Notes: generated from the sequence alone by a model not told the origin. Counted from the stretch's first letter, positions 45,051-54,753 are shown. The stretch: DNA of 64,000 nt from Bradyrhizobium niftali (GCF_004571025.1 NZ_SPQT01000011.1:1-64000), one strand, 5' to 3'. A program made the numbers and translations.

Positions 45051-45156
45051 GCGGCCGCCTCACCGTCCACTTTCATCTGCTTGCAGGTCCGCCGGCCGCG
45101 CATTGCGGCCGAGCGTGGCCGCTTGCACACGAAACACCCTGATTGCGAGCAATCCC

Positions 45157-46650
45157 ATGGTCAGTCCCAAGCATGTTTGCGTGATCGGCGCCGGAGTCTC
45201 CGGTCTTGCCGCCGCAAAGGCATTCTCCACCCGCGGCCACCGCGTCACCGTTCTCGAGCGCAGCGGCGATCTCGGCGGCGTCTGGGAGCCGGCGCGCTCC
45301 TATCCCGAGGTGCAGACCCAGAGCCCGAAGGATCTCTATCGCTACACCGACCGCGCCATGCCGGACGCCTATCCGGAATGGCCGACCGGGCCACAGGTCC
45401 ACGCCTATCTCGCCGATTACGCCAAGAGCTTCGGCCTCGACCGTATGCTGCGCCTCAACACCGAGGTCGCCGGCATGGCGCGGCGCGCCGACGGGAAGCC
45501 GGGCTGGACGCTCGCGCTGACGAACAGGGACGGCACGACGACGAACGAGGATTTCGATTTCGTCGCGGTCTGCACCGGGCAGTTCAACGAGCCGCGCGAG
45601 CTGCATTGCCCGGGCGAGGACGGCTTTCTGGCGCAGGGCGGCCAGATCCTGCATTCATCGAAATACAGCGATTCCAGCCTGGCGAAAGGACGCCGCGTCG
45701 TCGTGCTCGGCGGCTCGAAATCGGCGACCGACATCGCGGTGAACGCGGTGAAGTCAGGTGCACGCGAGGTCACCATCGTGATGCGCGAGCCGGTCTGGCG
45801 CATCCCCTATTTCATCGGCGGCCTCGTGAATTTCAAGCGCATCCTCTACATCCGCGCGCAGGAGGAGATGTTTCCAGGCTGGGGCGCCAGCGCGATGGCA
45901 CGGCTCGCGCTTCGCCTCGCCGCGCCGCTGATCTGGGCAAACTGGCGCGGGCTGGAGAGCCTGTTGAAGACCCAGCTCAAGCTTGGCCGGTGCAAGATGG
46001 TGCCGAAGGAGCGGATCGAGGACGGCGTCAACTGCTCGGTGCCGATCGCAACGCCGGGCTTCTACCCAATGGTCGCCGACGGCCGCATCAAGGCGGTGTT
46101 CGGCAGCTTCGATCATTATGAAGGCGATACCATCGTGATGAGCGGCGGCGAGCGGGTCGGAGCCGACGTCGCAGTGCTCGCGATCGGCTACAAGCTCGGC
46201 GTGCCATTCCTGCCGGACGCATATCAGGCAAAGCTGGTCGATTCAGACGGGCAGTACCGGCTCTACCGGCTGATCGCCAACCCTGATCTGCCGGAGCTCG
46301 GCTTCGTCGGCTTCAACTCGTCGTTCTGCACCGTGCTCTGTGCCGACCTCGCCGCCAACTGGCTGGTGCGCTATGCCGACGGCCGGCTCGCGAACCAGCC
46401 GACGGCGCGGCAGATGCACGACAACATCGAGATGATGCTGCACTTCAAGCGCGTCGAACGGCCGGCTGCCGGCGTCTACGGCGGCCTCTGCGTCGCGCCC
46501 TATCACTACCGCCATTTCGACGAGCTCATGGCGGACATCGGCGCGAAGAACCAGAAAAGCGGCGGGCTCGCCGGACACTTCCAGCCGCCGGATGCGGATG
46601 CCTATGCGAAGTTCCTGGCGACGGCGCCGGATTACCGGGCCGCAGCGTGA
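45157..46650 (+). CDS. Flavin-containing monooxygenase-like NAD(P)/FAD oxidoreductase
   Basis: 497 residues. FAD-binding GAGVSG near residue 9, an NAD(P)-binding loop VLGGSKSATD near residue 190, and a Baeyer-Villiger/FMO-like middle region. It resembles bacterial FMO-type proteins that oxygenate ketones, amines or sulfides with NADPH and O2. The canonical FxGxxxHxxxW fingerprint is not obvious; SSKYSD stands near its place, so a different substrate or a non-oxygenating role is possible. ATG at 45157 chosen because it opens directly on the FAD motif. Possibly co-transcribed with the cupin. Confidence 0.85.
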   Translation: MVSPKHVCVIGAGVSGLAAAKAFSTRGHRVTVLERSGDLGGVWEPARSYPEVQTQSPKDLYRYTDRAMPDAYPEWPTGPQVHAYLADYAKSFGLDRMLRLNTEVAGMARRADGKPGWTLALTNRDGTTTNEDFDFVAVCTGQFNEPRELHCPGEDGFLAQGGQILHSSKYSDSSLAKGRRVVVLGGSKSATDIAVNAVKSGAREVTIVMREPVWRIPYFIGGLVNFKRILYIRAQEEMFPGWGASAMARLALRLAAPLIWANWRGLESLLKTQLKLGRCKMVPKERIEDGVNCSVPIATPGFYPMVADGRIKAVFGSFDHYEGDTIVMSGGERVGADVAVLAIGYKLGVPFLPDAYQAKLVDSDGQYRLYRLIANPDLPELGFVGFNSSFCTVLCADLAANWLVRYADGRLANQPTARQMHDNIEMMLHFKRVERPAAGVYGGLCVAPYHYRHFDELMADIGAKNQKSGGLAGHFQPPDADAYAKFLATAPDYRAAA

Positions 46651-46753
46651 GGTCGGAGAACCCGGGCTGAACGGGATTTGCAACTCGCCAGTCCGCGCGT
46701 TTGACGTTTACGATCCCCATGACCGACGAATCTCCGGCACATGGGAACCCGCC

Positions 46754-47827
46754 ATGGGACTACGATGTCAGGCCGCCGCAGCCATGGCGATGCTTGGGCT
46801 GATCCTCACGACATTTGCGGTCAGCCAGGCACAAACGCTTAACGCAAAGCAATCGGAGGCGCTTGCAGCCTACGATCGCGCGCTCGGCGATTTCAAATCC
46901 ATCCTCGCCGAGCGGCGCCGACAGATCGAGGCGAAGGAACCGCTGCCGAATTTGCCGGGACAGGCGCTCTATCTCGCACGCGTCGCCGTCATCAGTGCTT
47001 ACAAGGATCTCACCGACGCCATGCCGTCGCGGATCGGCAAGCCCAACAAGTTCGAGATTCCGCCGGCCTATTTCGATGCCGCGATCGAGCCGCTGGTCGA
47101 CGAATACGCGGGGCTGTTCGACATCATGGAGGCGCCGCCGGCCAATGCGCAGAACTCGCCGACGCCGTTCAAGGACGTCGTCGATCTCGCCGTCGCGATT
47201 GCACGCGCGAAGGGGCTTGCACTTGACCACGCCGAGGCTGCCGGCCGCATCAGCCTCGGGCTGTTCTTTGCGGAGACGAACGGCAAGCAGAATGTCCGCA
47301 ACGGGCGCTCGAACACCTATATGGGCAGCTTCCAGACCGGCCCCTCCGAGGACCGCAACGGCCGCAGGAAATGGGAGGCCATCAAGGGAGAGATCGCGGC
47401 GGCCGATCCCGAATTGAGCGCGCGCGACGACAAGGAAGAGGCGCGCGCCCGCGGCACCGATCACCGCTTCAACCACTGGACCAACGTGCGCGACGGCCTG
47501 ATGAACGCGCATGCCGATGTCTTCCGGGAAATCCCCGCGATCGTGAAGACGCTGCCCGACCCGATCGACCAGATGAAGCTGTTCGAGCTGATCCAGATCG
47601 TTCCCACTCCGACGCGGTCCGCGCTCAAATCAAGCGATCTCCTGAACTACCGGGTGTCCAGCCCGACGATCATGAGGCACCTGCGCAACAACAGCATCTT
47701 CGCCTTTGGACAGGCCGACAGATCGCGCAGCTCGGCAAGCTTCCGCGAGATCCTCGCTGCGATGTGGCTGTTCAACCGCAAATTCGAGCGCGCGATGGCG
47801 AAATACGCGGAGATCAGGGCGCACTGA
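46754..47827 (+). CDS. Exported protein of unknown function with lysozyme-like segment
   Basis: 357 residues with a signal peptide (residues 1-26, cleavage near SQA). A charged helical N-terminal part follows. In the middle, GLFFAETNGKQNVRNGRSNTY is followed by MGSFQTG, which resembles the catalytic-Glu and GLFQ turn of lysozyme-fold lytic transglycosylases, but no such family is otherwise evident. The rest is helical and basic. Function unknown. The start has only a weak ribosome-binding site (GGAACCCGCC). Confidence 0.72.
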   Translation: MGLRCQAAAAMAMLGLILTTFAVSQAQTLNAKQSEALAAYDRALGDFKSILAERRRQIEAKEPLPNLPGQALYLARVAVISAYKDLTDAMPSRIGKPNKFEIPPAYFDAAIEPLVDEYAGLFDIMEAPPANAQNSPTPFKDVVDLAVAIARAKGLALDHAEAAGRISLGLFFAETNGKQNVRNGRSNTYMGSFQTGPSEDRNGRRKWEAIKGEIAAADPELSARDDKEEARARGTDHRFNHWTNVRDGLMNAHADVFREIPAIVKTLPDPIDQMKLFELIQIVPTPTRSALKSSDLLNYRVSSPTIMRHLRNNSIFAFGQADRSRSSASFREILAAMWLFNRKFERAMAKYAEIRAH

Positions 47828-47861
47828 GCGACCGGTTGCAACCTGCCCTGCGCCGCCTGCC

Positions 47862-48668
47862 CTATTCGGTGCGGATCGGCGAGTCCTTCAGGCCATTGTT
47901 GTCATAGGCCTTGCGCAAGGTGCCGTTCGTCGTGGCGTCCGTCATGAACTTCGTCACGAACGCCAATGCCTGGCTGTGGCCGAGCGGCACGGCGACGGCC
48001 GTCACCGTCTTCTTGAAGGTCTCGTCCAGCACCTTTGTACCGGGAATCTTCTGCGCCATCTTGTTGAGCTGGTCCCGCGACAGCGCGAAGGCGTCGATCT
48101 CGCCGCTCTTCAGGAGGCTGAAGATCTCGTCATAGGTCTGATAGCCCGTGACCTCGGCGTTCTTCAGATGCGCGACTGCGCCACGCATGGTGGTGGTGGC
48201 GTTGACGGCCGCGACCTTGATGCCGGGCTGGTCGAGCGAGGCGAAATTGGTCACGCTCGAACCAGGCTTGACGATGTAGGTGGCGTCCGCGACCTCGTAG
48301 ATCGGGCCGAACATCATCCTGGTCTCGCGCTCCGGATCCTTGGGCAGCCAGGTGACGTCCCAAGCACCTTTTTCAAGAGTGCCTTTGCCAGCCGCGTCGG
48401 TGATCTGCCCGGAATTCTGGTGCACGATATATTCGACGCCAACGCCGAGCCGGGCCGCCATCTCCTTGCCGAGGTCCACCGGCACGCCGGCATAGCCGGC
48501 TTCCGTCTTGGTCGACCAGAACGCGCCGCCCGCAGGGCTGATTGCGATCGCGACCCGCAGCTTGCCGGTCGGCGCGATCTCGTCCTTCAGGCCATCGGCT
48601 AGCGCGGGCATGGCAACCGCCGCTGCAAGGAGGAGGCCGGCAAGGGCCGATCGAAGCGAACTGGGCAT
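47862..48668 (-). CDS. Orphan amino-acid-type ABC solute-binding protein
   Basis: 268 residues with a signal peptide (about 1-24) and a family 3 (PBPb) solute-binding fold: GKLRVAIAISPAG at the start, VPVDLGKEMAARLG, TWLPKDPERETRM and a C-terminal ALAFVTKFM. No permease or ATPase gene is nearby, so it must use a transporter encoded elsewhere or act as a sensor. Its 5' leader contains a tandem 8-base repeat (48691-48722). AGGAGAG lies before the ATG. It is divergent from the RND efflux operon. Confidence 0.88.
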   Translation of the reverse strand: MPSSLRSALAGLLLAAAVAMPALADGLKDEIAPTGKLRVAIAISPAGGAFWSTKTEAGYAGVPVDLGKEMAARLGVGVEYIVHQNSGQITDAAGKGTLEKGAWDVTWLPKDPERETRMMFGPIYEVADATYIVKPGSSVTNFASLDQPGIKVAAVNATTTMRGAVAHLKNAEVTGYQTYDEIFSLLKSGEIDAFALSRDQLNKMAQKIPGTKVLDETFKKTVTAVAVPLGHSQALAFVTKFMTDATTNGTLRKAYDNNGLKDSPIRTE

Positions 48669-48690
48669 GTCATGCTCTCCTCACCTTTTC

Positions 48691-48722
48691 TTCTTGGCTT
48701 CTTGGCTTCCTGGCTTCTTCTC
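48691..48722. repeat. Tandem 8-base repeat in the binding-protein leader
   Basis: Three copies of TTC(T/C)TGGC in a row plus a fourth degenerate copy. On the minus strand they form a purine-rich run 22 bases upstream of the binding-protein ATG. Confidence 0.7.
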
Positions 48723-48796
48723 TTCGTCCCGGCCGCTTCTCTTTCGTGACACGGCCATTGACACAATTCTGGTCGATCGTGCGCGCGGTGAAAAGC

Positions 48797-48814
48797 GGTT
48801 TGTCATGACAAACC
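48797..48814. promoter_or_regulatory. 18-bp perfect palindrome upstream of the RND operon (operator candidate)
   Basis: GGTTTGTCATGACAAACC is perfectly symmetrical and is followed by TGTCA, giving an overlapping TGACA-N4-TGTCA pair. It lies 121 bases before the RND membrane-fusion gene and 129 bases before the divergent binding-protein gene. The form and place suit a TetR-family operator; no TetR gene is in the window. Confidence 0.6.
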
Positions 48815-48935
48815 TGTCAAAGGCCACACCGCCGTTTGCAGTGCAAGGCCGGTGACTGCCATGGCTATGGTGTTCCACGGCCGGGCATTTGTTGGTAGCC
48901 TGCCGCACCGACAGACAGCAATCGGGGGCCACCGA

Positions 48936-50129
48936 ATGACCTGCGCGAATCCCGCATCTCTCGCCCATCGCAACGAAGCGTGGAGACATGTCGGACGGGC
49001 GCTGGCCGCCGTGGGCGCCGTGATCGCGCTCGCCGGCTGCGAGGACAAGAACGCCTACGTGGCACCGCCGCCCCCCAAGGTGGACGTCGCAACACCGGTA
49101 CAACGCCCGGTGACGCGCTATGTCGAAGCCACCGGCAACACCGCCCCGATCAAGAGTGTCGACCTGGTTGCGCGCGTGCAGGGTTTTCTGCAATCGATCG
49201 ACTATCAGGACGGCACCTTCGTCAAGCAGGGCACCCAGCTCTTCACGATCGAGCCGGAGACCTACAAGCTCAAGGTCGAGCAGGCGAAGGCCGCGGAGGT
49301 CGGCGCGCAAGCCACGGTCAAGCAGGCCGAAGCCGATTTCAAGCGGCAGGCCGAGCTCGTGCAGCGCCAGGCGGTCTCGCAGTCCACCCTCGACACCTCG
49401 ACATCGACCCGCGATAACGCCCAGGCCAGTCTCCAGCAGGCCCAGGTCAATACGAGGCTCGCCGAGGTCAACTACGGCTACACCAATGTGACCGCGCCGT
49501 TCGACGGCGTGGTCAGCGCGCATATGGTCTCGGTCGGCGAGCTCGTCGGCGTCTCCTCTCCCACCCAGCTCGCGACCATCGTCGCGATGGACCCGATCTG
49601 GGTGAACTTCACGGTCAACGAGCAGGACGTCCTTCGCATCCGCGCCGAAGCGGCCCGCCGCGGGCTGACCGTCAACGACCTCAAACAGTTGCCGATCCAG
49701 GTCGGCCTCCAGACCGAAACCGGATATCCGCACGAAGGTAAGCTCGACTACGTCTCGCCGACCCTCAACCAATCGACGGGCACGCTGGCGGTGCGCGGCG
49801 TCGTCCCCAACGACAAGCGGGTGCTGCTGCCCGGCTATTTCGTCCGCGTCCGCGTGCCTTTCGACCAGGAGAAGGCCGCGCTCCTCGTTCCCGACACCGC
49901 GCTCGGCAGCGACCAGGGCGGCCGCTATCTGCTGGTGGTCAACGGCGACAACGTCGTCGAGCAGCGCAAGGTGCAGATCGGCCCCGTCGACAACGGCCTG
50001 CGCGTGATCGAGGGCGGGTTGAAGCCTGACGACCGCGTCGTGATCGCAGGCCTGCTCCGGGTGATCCCGGGCCAGAAGATCGACCCGCAGGTGACGAAGA
50101 TCGGACAGCCGCAGGCGTCTGCCAAGTAG
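48936..50129 (+). CDS. RND efflux periplasmic adaptor lipoprotein
   Basis: 397 residues from the ATG at 48936. Lipoprotein signal with lipobox ALAGC (Cys35). HlyD_D23/AcrA-like order: lipoyl half motif, coiled-coil hairpin (about 125-195), second lipoyl half, beta-barrel and membrane-proximal domain (QKIDPQVTKIG at the end). It links the inner-membrane RND pump encoded next to an outer-membrane channel. Its stop codon TAG overlaps the ribosome-binding site of the pump gene (TAGGAGCG). No TolC-type channel gene follows. Confidence 0.93.
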   Translation: MTCANPASLAHRNEAWRHVGRALAAVGAVIALAGCEDKNAYVAPPPPKVDVATPVQRPVTRYVEATGNTAPIKSVDLVARVQGFLQSIDYQDGTFVKQGTQLFTIEPETYKLKVEQAKAAEVGAQATVKQAEADFKRQAELVQRQAVSQSTLDTSTSTRDNAQASLQQAQVNTRLAEVNYGYTNVTAPFDGVVSAHMVSVGELVGVSSPTQLATIVAMDPIWVNFTVNEQDVLRIRAEAARRGLTVNDLKQLPIQVGLQTETGYPHEGKLDYVSPTLNQSTGTLAVRGVVPNDKRVLLPGYFVRVRVPFDQEKAALLVPDTALGSDQGGRYLLVVNGDNVVEQRKVQIGPVDNGLRVIEGGLKPDDRVVIAGLLRVIPGQKIDPQVTKIGQPQASAK

Positions 50130-50140
50130 GAGCGCCGGCC

Positions 50141-53100
50141 ATGATCTCAAAATTCTTCATCGAGCGGCCGGTCCTCTCGAACGTCATCGCACTGCTGATG
50201 ATCCTGATCGGCGGCGTCGCGCTGTTCAACCTCGCGATCGCGCAATATCCCGACGTGGTGCCGCCGACCGTGCAGGTCACCACGCGCTATCCCGGCGCCA
50301 GCGCCAAGACGGTGATCGACACCGTGGCGCTGCCGATCGAGCAACAGGTCAACGGCGTCGAGGACATGCTCTACATGCAGTCCTACAGCGGCTCCGACGG
50401 CACCTACACGCTGACCGTGACCTTCAAGATCGGCACCGACCTCAACTTCGCGCAGGTGCTGGTACAGAACCGCGTCTCCAGCGCGCTGTCGCAATTGCCG
50501 CAGTCGGTGCAGAACCAGGGCGTCACCGTGCAGAAGCGTTCGACCTCGATCCTGCTGTTCGTGACGCTGACCTCGCCGGATTCCAGATATGACAGCCTGT
50601 ATCTGAGCAACTACGCCACCATCAACATCCGCGACGAGCTCTCGCGTCTGCCCGGCGTCGGCAACGTCACGGTGTTCGGCGCCGGCCAGTATTCGATGCG
50701 GGTCTGGCTCGATCCCAACAAGCTGCAAGTCCGTGACCTCGTGCCGCAGGACGTCATCAACGCAATCCAGCAGCAGAGCCAGCAGGTCTCGGCAGGCCAG
50801 GTCGGCGCGCCGCCGACGCCGCCGGGCCAGGCGTTCCAGTACACGCTCAACGTCAACGGACGGCTCGACGATACCAGCCAGTTCGAGAACATCATCGTCA
50901 AATCGGGCACCAGCGGCGACGTCACGCGGGTGCGCGACGTCGGCTGGGTCGAACTGGGCGCACAGACCTACAGCCAGATCTTCTCGCTCAACAAGCAGCC
51001 CGCCACCGGCATCGGCGTGTTCCAGTCGCCCGGCGCCAACGCGCTCCAGGTCGAGCAGGCCGTCGAGAAGAAGATGGCCGAGCTCGCCAAGCGCTTTCCG
51101 GAAGGCATCAAATACGACACGCCGTTCGACACCACCAAATTCGTCGAGGCCTCGGTGCACGAGGTCTATATGACGCTGATCGAGGCCGGCCTGCTGGTGC
51201 TGGTCGTGATCCTTGTGTTCCTCCAGGACTGGCGCGCCATGCTGGTGCCGGCGACGACCGTGCCTGTGACCATCATCGGCGCCTTCGCCGCGATGGCGGC
51301 GCTCGGCTTCACCATCAACATGTCCACGCTGTTCGCGATCGTGCTCGCGATCGGCATCGTCGTCGACGACGCCATCGTCGTGGTCGAAGGCGCCGCGCAC
51401 AATATCGAGCAGGGCATGAACGGCCACGACGCCGCGATCAAGGCGATGGACCAGCTGTTCGCGCCGATCGTCGGCATCACGCTGGTGCTGATCTCGGTGT
51501 TCCTGCCGGCCTCGTTCCTCGCGGGCCTCACGGGCCGCATCTACTCGCAATTCGCGCTGGTGATCGCGGCGACCGCGCTGCTCTCCGCCATCAACGCGGC
51601 GACCCTGAAGCCGACGCAATGCGCGCTGTGGCTGCGGCCGGCGGTGCCGCCGGAACAGCGCAACTTCTTCTATCGCGGCTTCAACAACGTCTATGACCGG
51701 GTCGAGCGCGGCTACACACGGCTGATCACCTTCCTGGTCAGGCACGCCACCCTGTCGGTCGCGGTCGCACTGGTGCTGATCGGAATCGGCGGCTACGGCC
51801 TGTCGCGGGTGCCGACCGGCTTCCTGCCGATCGAGGACCAGGGCTATCTGATCGCCGCCATCCAGCTGCCCGACGGCGCCGCGCTGGAGCGGACCCAGAC
51901 GGTGCTCGACAGAGCGAGCGGGCTCATCAAGGACACCCCTGGAGTCCAGCAGGTCATCACCATCGCCGGCATCTCCGCGCTCGACAACAGCGCGAGCCTC
52001 GCCAATGCCGGTGTCGCCTACATCATCCTGAAGGACTGGGAGGCCCGTAAAGGGCCCGGCGAGGATCTGCGCTCGTTGGTCTTTGGACTGAACGACAAGC
52101 TCGCGACCATCATGGAAGCCCGCACCATCGTGCTGCCGCCGCCGCCGATCCAGGGCATCGGCAACGCCGCCGGCTTCTCGATGCAGGTCGAGCTGCGCGA
52201 CGGCAACAGCGATTTCGCCAAGCTGCAGGCCATCACCGGTGCGATGGTCTCCAATGGCCAGAGCCAGAGCGCGCTCCAGCGCGTCCAGTCCTCGTTCCGC
52301 TCGTCGGTGCCGCAATTCAACGTCGAGATCGACCGCGTCAAGACCCAGACCTTGCACGTCACCACCGATCAAGTGTTCTCGGCGCTGTCGACCTATCTCG
52401 GCTCGTCCTACGTCAACCAGTTCAACAAGTTCGGCCGCGTCTTCCAGGTCTATACGCAAGCCGATCCGGCGTTCCGCGTCACCGAGCGCGACATCGCCAA
52501 CATGATGGTGCGCAACTCGAACGGCGACATGATCCCGATCGGCACGGTCGCCACGATCACGCCGGCCACCGGCCCGTCGCTGATCAGCCTCTACAACCTC
52601 TATCCGTCCTCGACCATCATCGGCCTGCCGGCGCAGGGCTACTCGTCCGGCCAGTCGCTGAAGCTGATGGAGGAGATCGCGGACAAGACCCTGCCGCAGG
52701 GCACGGGTTATGAATGGACCGCGATGTCGTACCAGGAGAAGGCGGTCTCGAACCAGATCTACTGGGTGTTCGGCCTCGCCATGCTGCTGGTCTATCTCGT
52801 GCTCGCCGGCCAGTACGAGAGCTGGTACGCGCCGATCTCGGTGATTCTCGCCGTTCCGCTGTCGCTGATCGGGCCAATGCTGATCCTCAACGGCCTGAAG
52901 ATCGACAACAACCTCTACTGCCAGATCGGCCTGATCCTCCTGATCGCGCTGTCGGCCAAGAACGCCATCCTGATCGTCGAGGTCGGGCTCGAGCTGCACG
53001 GCCGCGATGGCAAGCCGATCCTGGAGTCGGCGATCGAAGCGGCCCGCGCCCGCTTCCGCCCGATCCTGATGACCTCGTTCGCCTTCATTCTCGGCGTGGT

Positions 53101-53299
53101 GCCGCTGGTGATCGCCACCGGCGCCGGCGCCAGCGCCCGCAAGTCGATCGGCATCACCGTGTTCTCGGGCATGCTGGCCTCGACCTGCCTCGCGGTGCTG
53201 TTCGTGCCCGCCTTCTTCGTGGTGGTGCAGCGGTTCGAGAACTGGCGGGCGTCGAAGAAGGCGCCGAAGGCGCAGCCGGTGACCGAGGTGAAACCCTAG
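50141..53299 (+). CDS. RND multidrug efflux pump (HAE1 family)
   Basis: 1052 residues, standard AcrB/MexB length. Twelve membrane segments, with the two large periplasmic loops after TM1 and TM7. It begins FFIERPVLSNVIALLMILIG, as HAE1 pumps do, and has the proton-relay aspartate pair in GIVVDDAIVVVEG (TM4). Proton-driven export of amphiphilic compounds from the periplasm and membrane. Paired with the adaptor at 48936, 11 bases apart. Confidence 0.96.
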   Translation: MISKFFIERPVLSNVIALLMILIGGVALFNLAIAQYPDVVPPTVQVTTRYPGASAKTVIDTVALPIEQQVNGVEDMLYMQSYSGSDGTYTLTVTFKIGTDLNFAQVLVQNRVSSALSQLPQSVQNQGVTVQKRSTSILLFVTLTSPDSRYDSLYLSNYATINIRDELSRLPGVGNVTVFGAGQYSMRVWLDPNKLQVRDLVPQDVINAIQQQSQQVSAGQVGAPPTPPGQAFQYTLNVNGRLDDTSQFENIIVKSGTSGDVTRVRDVGWVELGAQTYSQIFSLNKQPATGIGVFQSPGANALQVEQAVEKKMAELAKRFPEGIKYDTPFDTTKFVEASVHEVYMTLIEAGLLVLVVILVFLQDWRAMLVPATTVPVTIIGAFAAMAALGFTINMSTLFAIVLAIGIVVDDAIVVVEGAAHNIEQGMNGHDAAIKAMDQLFAPIVGITLVLISVFLPASFLAGLTGRIYSQFALVIAATALLSAINAATLKPTQCALWLRPAVPPEQRNFFYRGFNNVYDRVERGYTRLITFLVRHATLSVAVALVLIGIGGYGLSRVPTGFLPIEDQGYLIAAIQLPDGAALERTQTVLDRASGLIKDTPGVQQVITIAGISALDNSASLANAGVAYIILKDWEARKGPGEDLRSLVFGLNDKLATIMEARTIVLPPPPIQGIGNAAGFSMQVELRDGNSDFAKLQAITGAMVSNGQSQSALQRVQSSFRSSVPQFNVEIDRVKTQTLHVTTDQVFSALSTYLGSSYVNQFNKFGRVFQVYTQADPAFRVTERDIANMMVRNSNGDMIPIGTVATITPATGPSLISLYNLYPSSTIIGLPAQGYSSGQSLKLMEEIADKTLPQGTGYEWTAMSYQEKAVSNQIYWVFGLAMLLVYLVLAGQYESWYAPISVILAVPLSLIGPMLILNGLKIDNNLYCQIGLILLIALSAKNAILIVEVGLELHGRDGKPILESAIEAARARFRPILMTSFAFILGVVPLVIATGAGASARKSIGITVFSGMLASTCLAVLFVPAFFVVVQRFENWRASKKAPKAQPVTEVKP

Positions 53300-53530
53300 G
53301 CATTGTCTGCGGAAGCCTGCTCGAACAAAAAAGTCGAAAACAACCCCATGCACAGTAGAACGGCGTTGACGGCGTTGAGTTTTTTCAGCCGCTCCGACGT
53401 TTGACTCGTCGGGCAAGACACCGGCAGAATGGCATCATGGGCAGGCAGGGCGCGAGACGCCGCCGCATCCCCGTCATTGCTTCGCTGCGCTCGCAATGAC
53501 GATGTGGAGGCGGTCGCCCGCGTCAATCCT
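53300..53530. other. Convergent gap with truncated palindrome
   Basis: 231 bases between the RND pump gene and the convergent MFS gene. It contains a shortened copy of the CGTCATTGCGAG palindrome at 53472-53502, in which the end of one arm is joined directly to the other arm. A short AT-rich run (AAAAAAGTCGAAAAC at about 53330) has no assigned role. Confidence 0.55.
53472..53502. repeat. CGTCATTGCGAG palindrome, truncated copy
   Basis: Only CGTCATTG of the left arm remains, fused to the right arm CTTCGCTGCGCTCGCAATGACG. It looks like an internal deletion of a full element. Confidence 0.75.
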
Positions 53531-54703
53531 TCAAACCGCCTGCGGCGGCCGGATCTCGCGCGGCAGGATCAGCGCGGCGACGATCGCGAGCAGGCAGAGC
53601 GCGGCGAAGGCGTGCAGCATGGTGACGAAGCCGCCCTGCTCGTAGAGCCAGGCGACCAGGCCGACGGAGGCGCCCGCCGCGGTGAAGCCGACGAAATAGC
53701 GCACGGCATAGGCACGCGAGCGCCACTCCTCCGTGGTGTACTTGCCGACCATGGCGTCGTTGACCGTGACCTGCCCGAACGCGCCCATGACGATGCCGAT
53801 CGAGACCAGGATCAGCGGCAGATTGGACAGGCTCGCGGCAAGATACAGGAACGGCGCCAGCATGAAGGACAGCGGCAGCGCCACCGTCTTCAGCGAATAG
53901 CGGTCGAGCAGCCGGCCGATCGTGTACTGCGTCATCGCGCCGAACACGTAGACGCAGGCCGCGATCACGCCGAGCAGCGCCGGGCTCTTGGTGAGATCGG
54001 CAAGCCGTTCCGCGAACAGCTTTGGCAGCGCGACGGTGACGGCATTGAACGTGGTAGAGATCGCGATCACGACGATCAGCAGCGCCAGGATCACGCGCCA
54101 CATGTCCTGCTTGGCGACGCGCGCCTGCGCCGCCGCCTGCTTCGAGCCCTTGCGGTCCTCGTGCACGACCATCATCGCAAACGCGATGCCGATCAGGATG
54201 GTGACGACGCCGGGAACGATGAAGGCAAAGCGCCAGCCGAGATACTGGCCGATCACGCCGGTGACCAGCGCGGAGGAGGCGACGCCGAGATTACCCCAGA
54301 CGCCGTTGAGCCCCATCTCGCGGCCGAGCCTGTCGGCATAGGACACGATCATCGCGGTGCCGACGGGATGGTAGATCGAGGCGAAGATTCCGATCGCCAG
54401 CAGCGCAGCGCCGAGCTGCGCCTGCGTCTGCACGAAGCCGACCGCGATCATGGAGGCACCGATGCCGAGGAAGAAGATCAGCATCATGTGGCGGCGGCTC
54501 CAGCGGTCCCCGAGCCAGCCGGTCAGCAGCGAGCCCGCGCCGAAGGCGATGAAGCCCGGCGTCGCATAGGGCAGAAGTTCCGAATAGGCCATGCCGAGCG
54601 CCGGCCCCATGATGATCACGGCGGCGGCGAAGATCAGCATCGAATAATGGTCGATGAAATGGCCTGCGTTGACGAAACTGATGACCCGGCTTGGGCTGTT
54701 CAT
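53531..54703 (-). CDS. MFS transporter
   Basis: 390 residues with about 12 membrane segments and the MFS inter-helix motif GWLGDRWSRRHMM near residue 63 (GxxxDRxxRR). No substrate can be named. A GGAGAG precedes the ATG. The divergent AraC regulator starts only 51-60 bases away, an arrangement like E. coli NimT/NimR, so the regulator probably controls this exporter or importer. Confidence 0.92.
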   Translation of the reverse strand: MNSPSRVISFVNAGHFIDHYSMLIFAAAVIIMGPALGMAYSELLPYATPGFIAFGAGSLLTGWLGDRWSRRHMMLIFFLGIGASMIAVGFVQTQAQLGAALLAIGIFASIYHPVGTAMIVSYADRLGREMGLNGVWGNLGVASSALVTGVIGQYLGWRFAFIVPGVVTILIGIAFAMMVVHEDRKGSKQAAAQARVAKQDMWRVILALLIVVIAISTTFNAVTVALPKLFAERLADLTKSPALLGVIAACVYVFGAMTQYTIGRLLDRYSLKTVALPLSFMLAPFLYLAASLSNLPLILVSIGIVMGAFGQVTVNDAMVGKYTTEEWRSRAYAVRYFVGFTAAGASVGLVAWLYEQGGFVTMLHAFAALCLLAIVAALILPREIRPPQAV

Positions 54704-54753
54704 ACGAATCCTCTCCTGCTCCGAAATGAGTTATATGTCCTGGGCATGACGAG

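Noticed and set aside
50147..53416. A 1089-codon minus-strand frame opposite the RND pump
   Set aside because: It mirrors the pump gene in antisense; composition is Arg/Asp/His-rich with no hydrophobic pattern.
53296..53526. A 76-codon minus-strand frame with a hydrophobic stretch
   Set aside because: Half of it is read-through of a truncated palindrome (LRAQRSND wording, also seen at other copies), and there is no ribosome-binding site.
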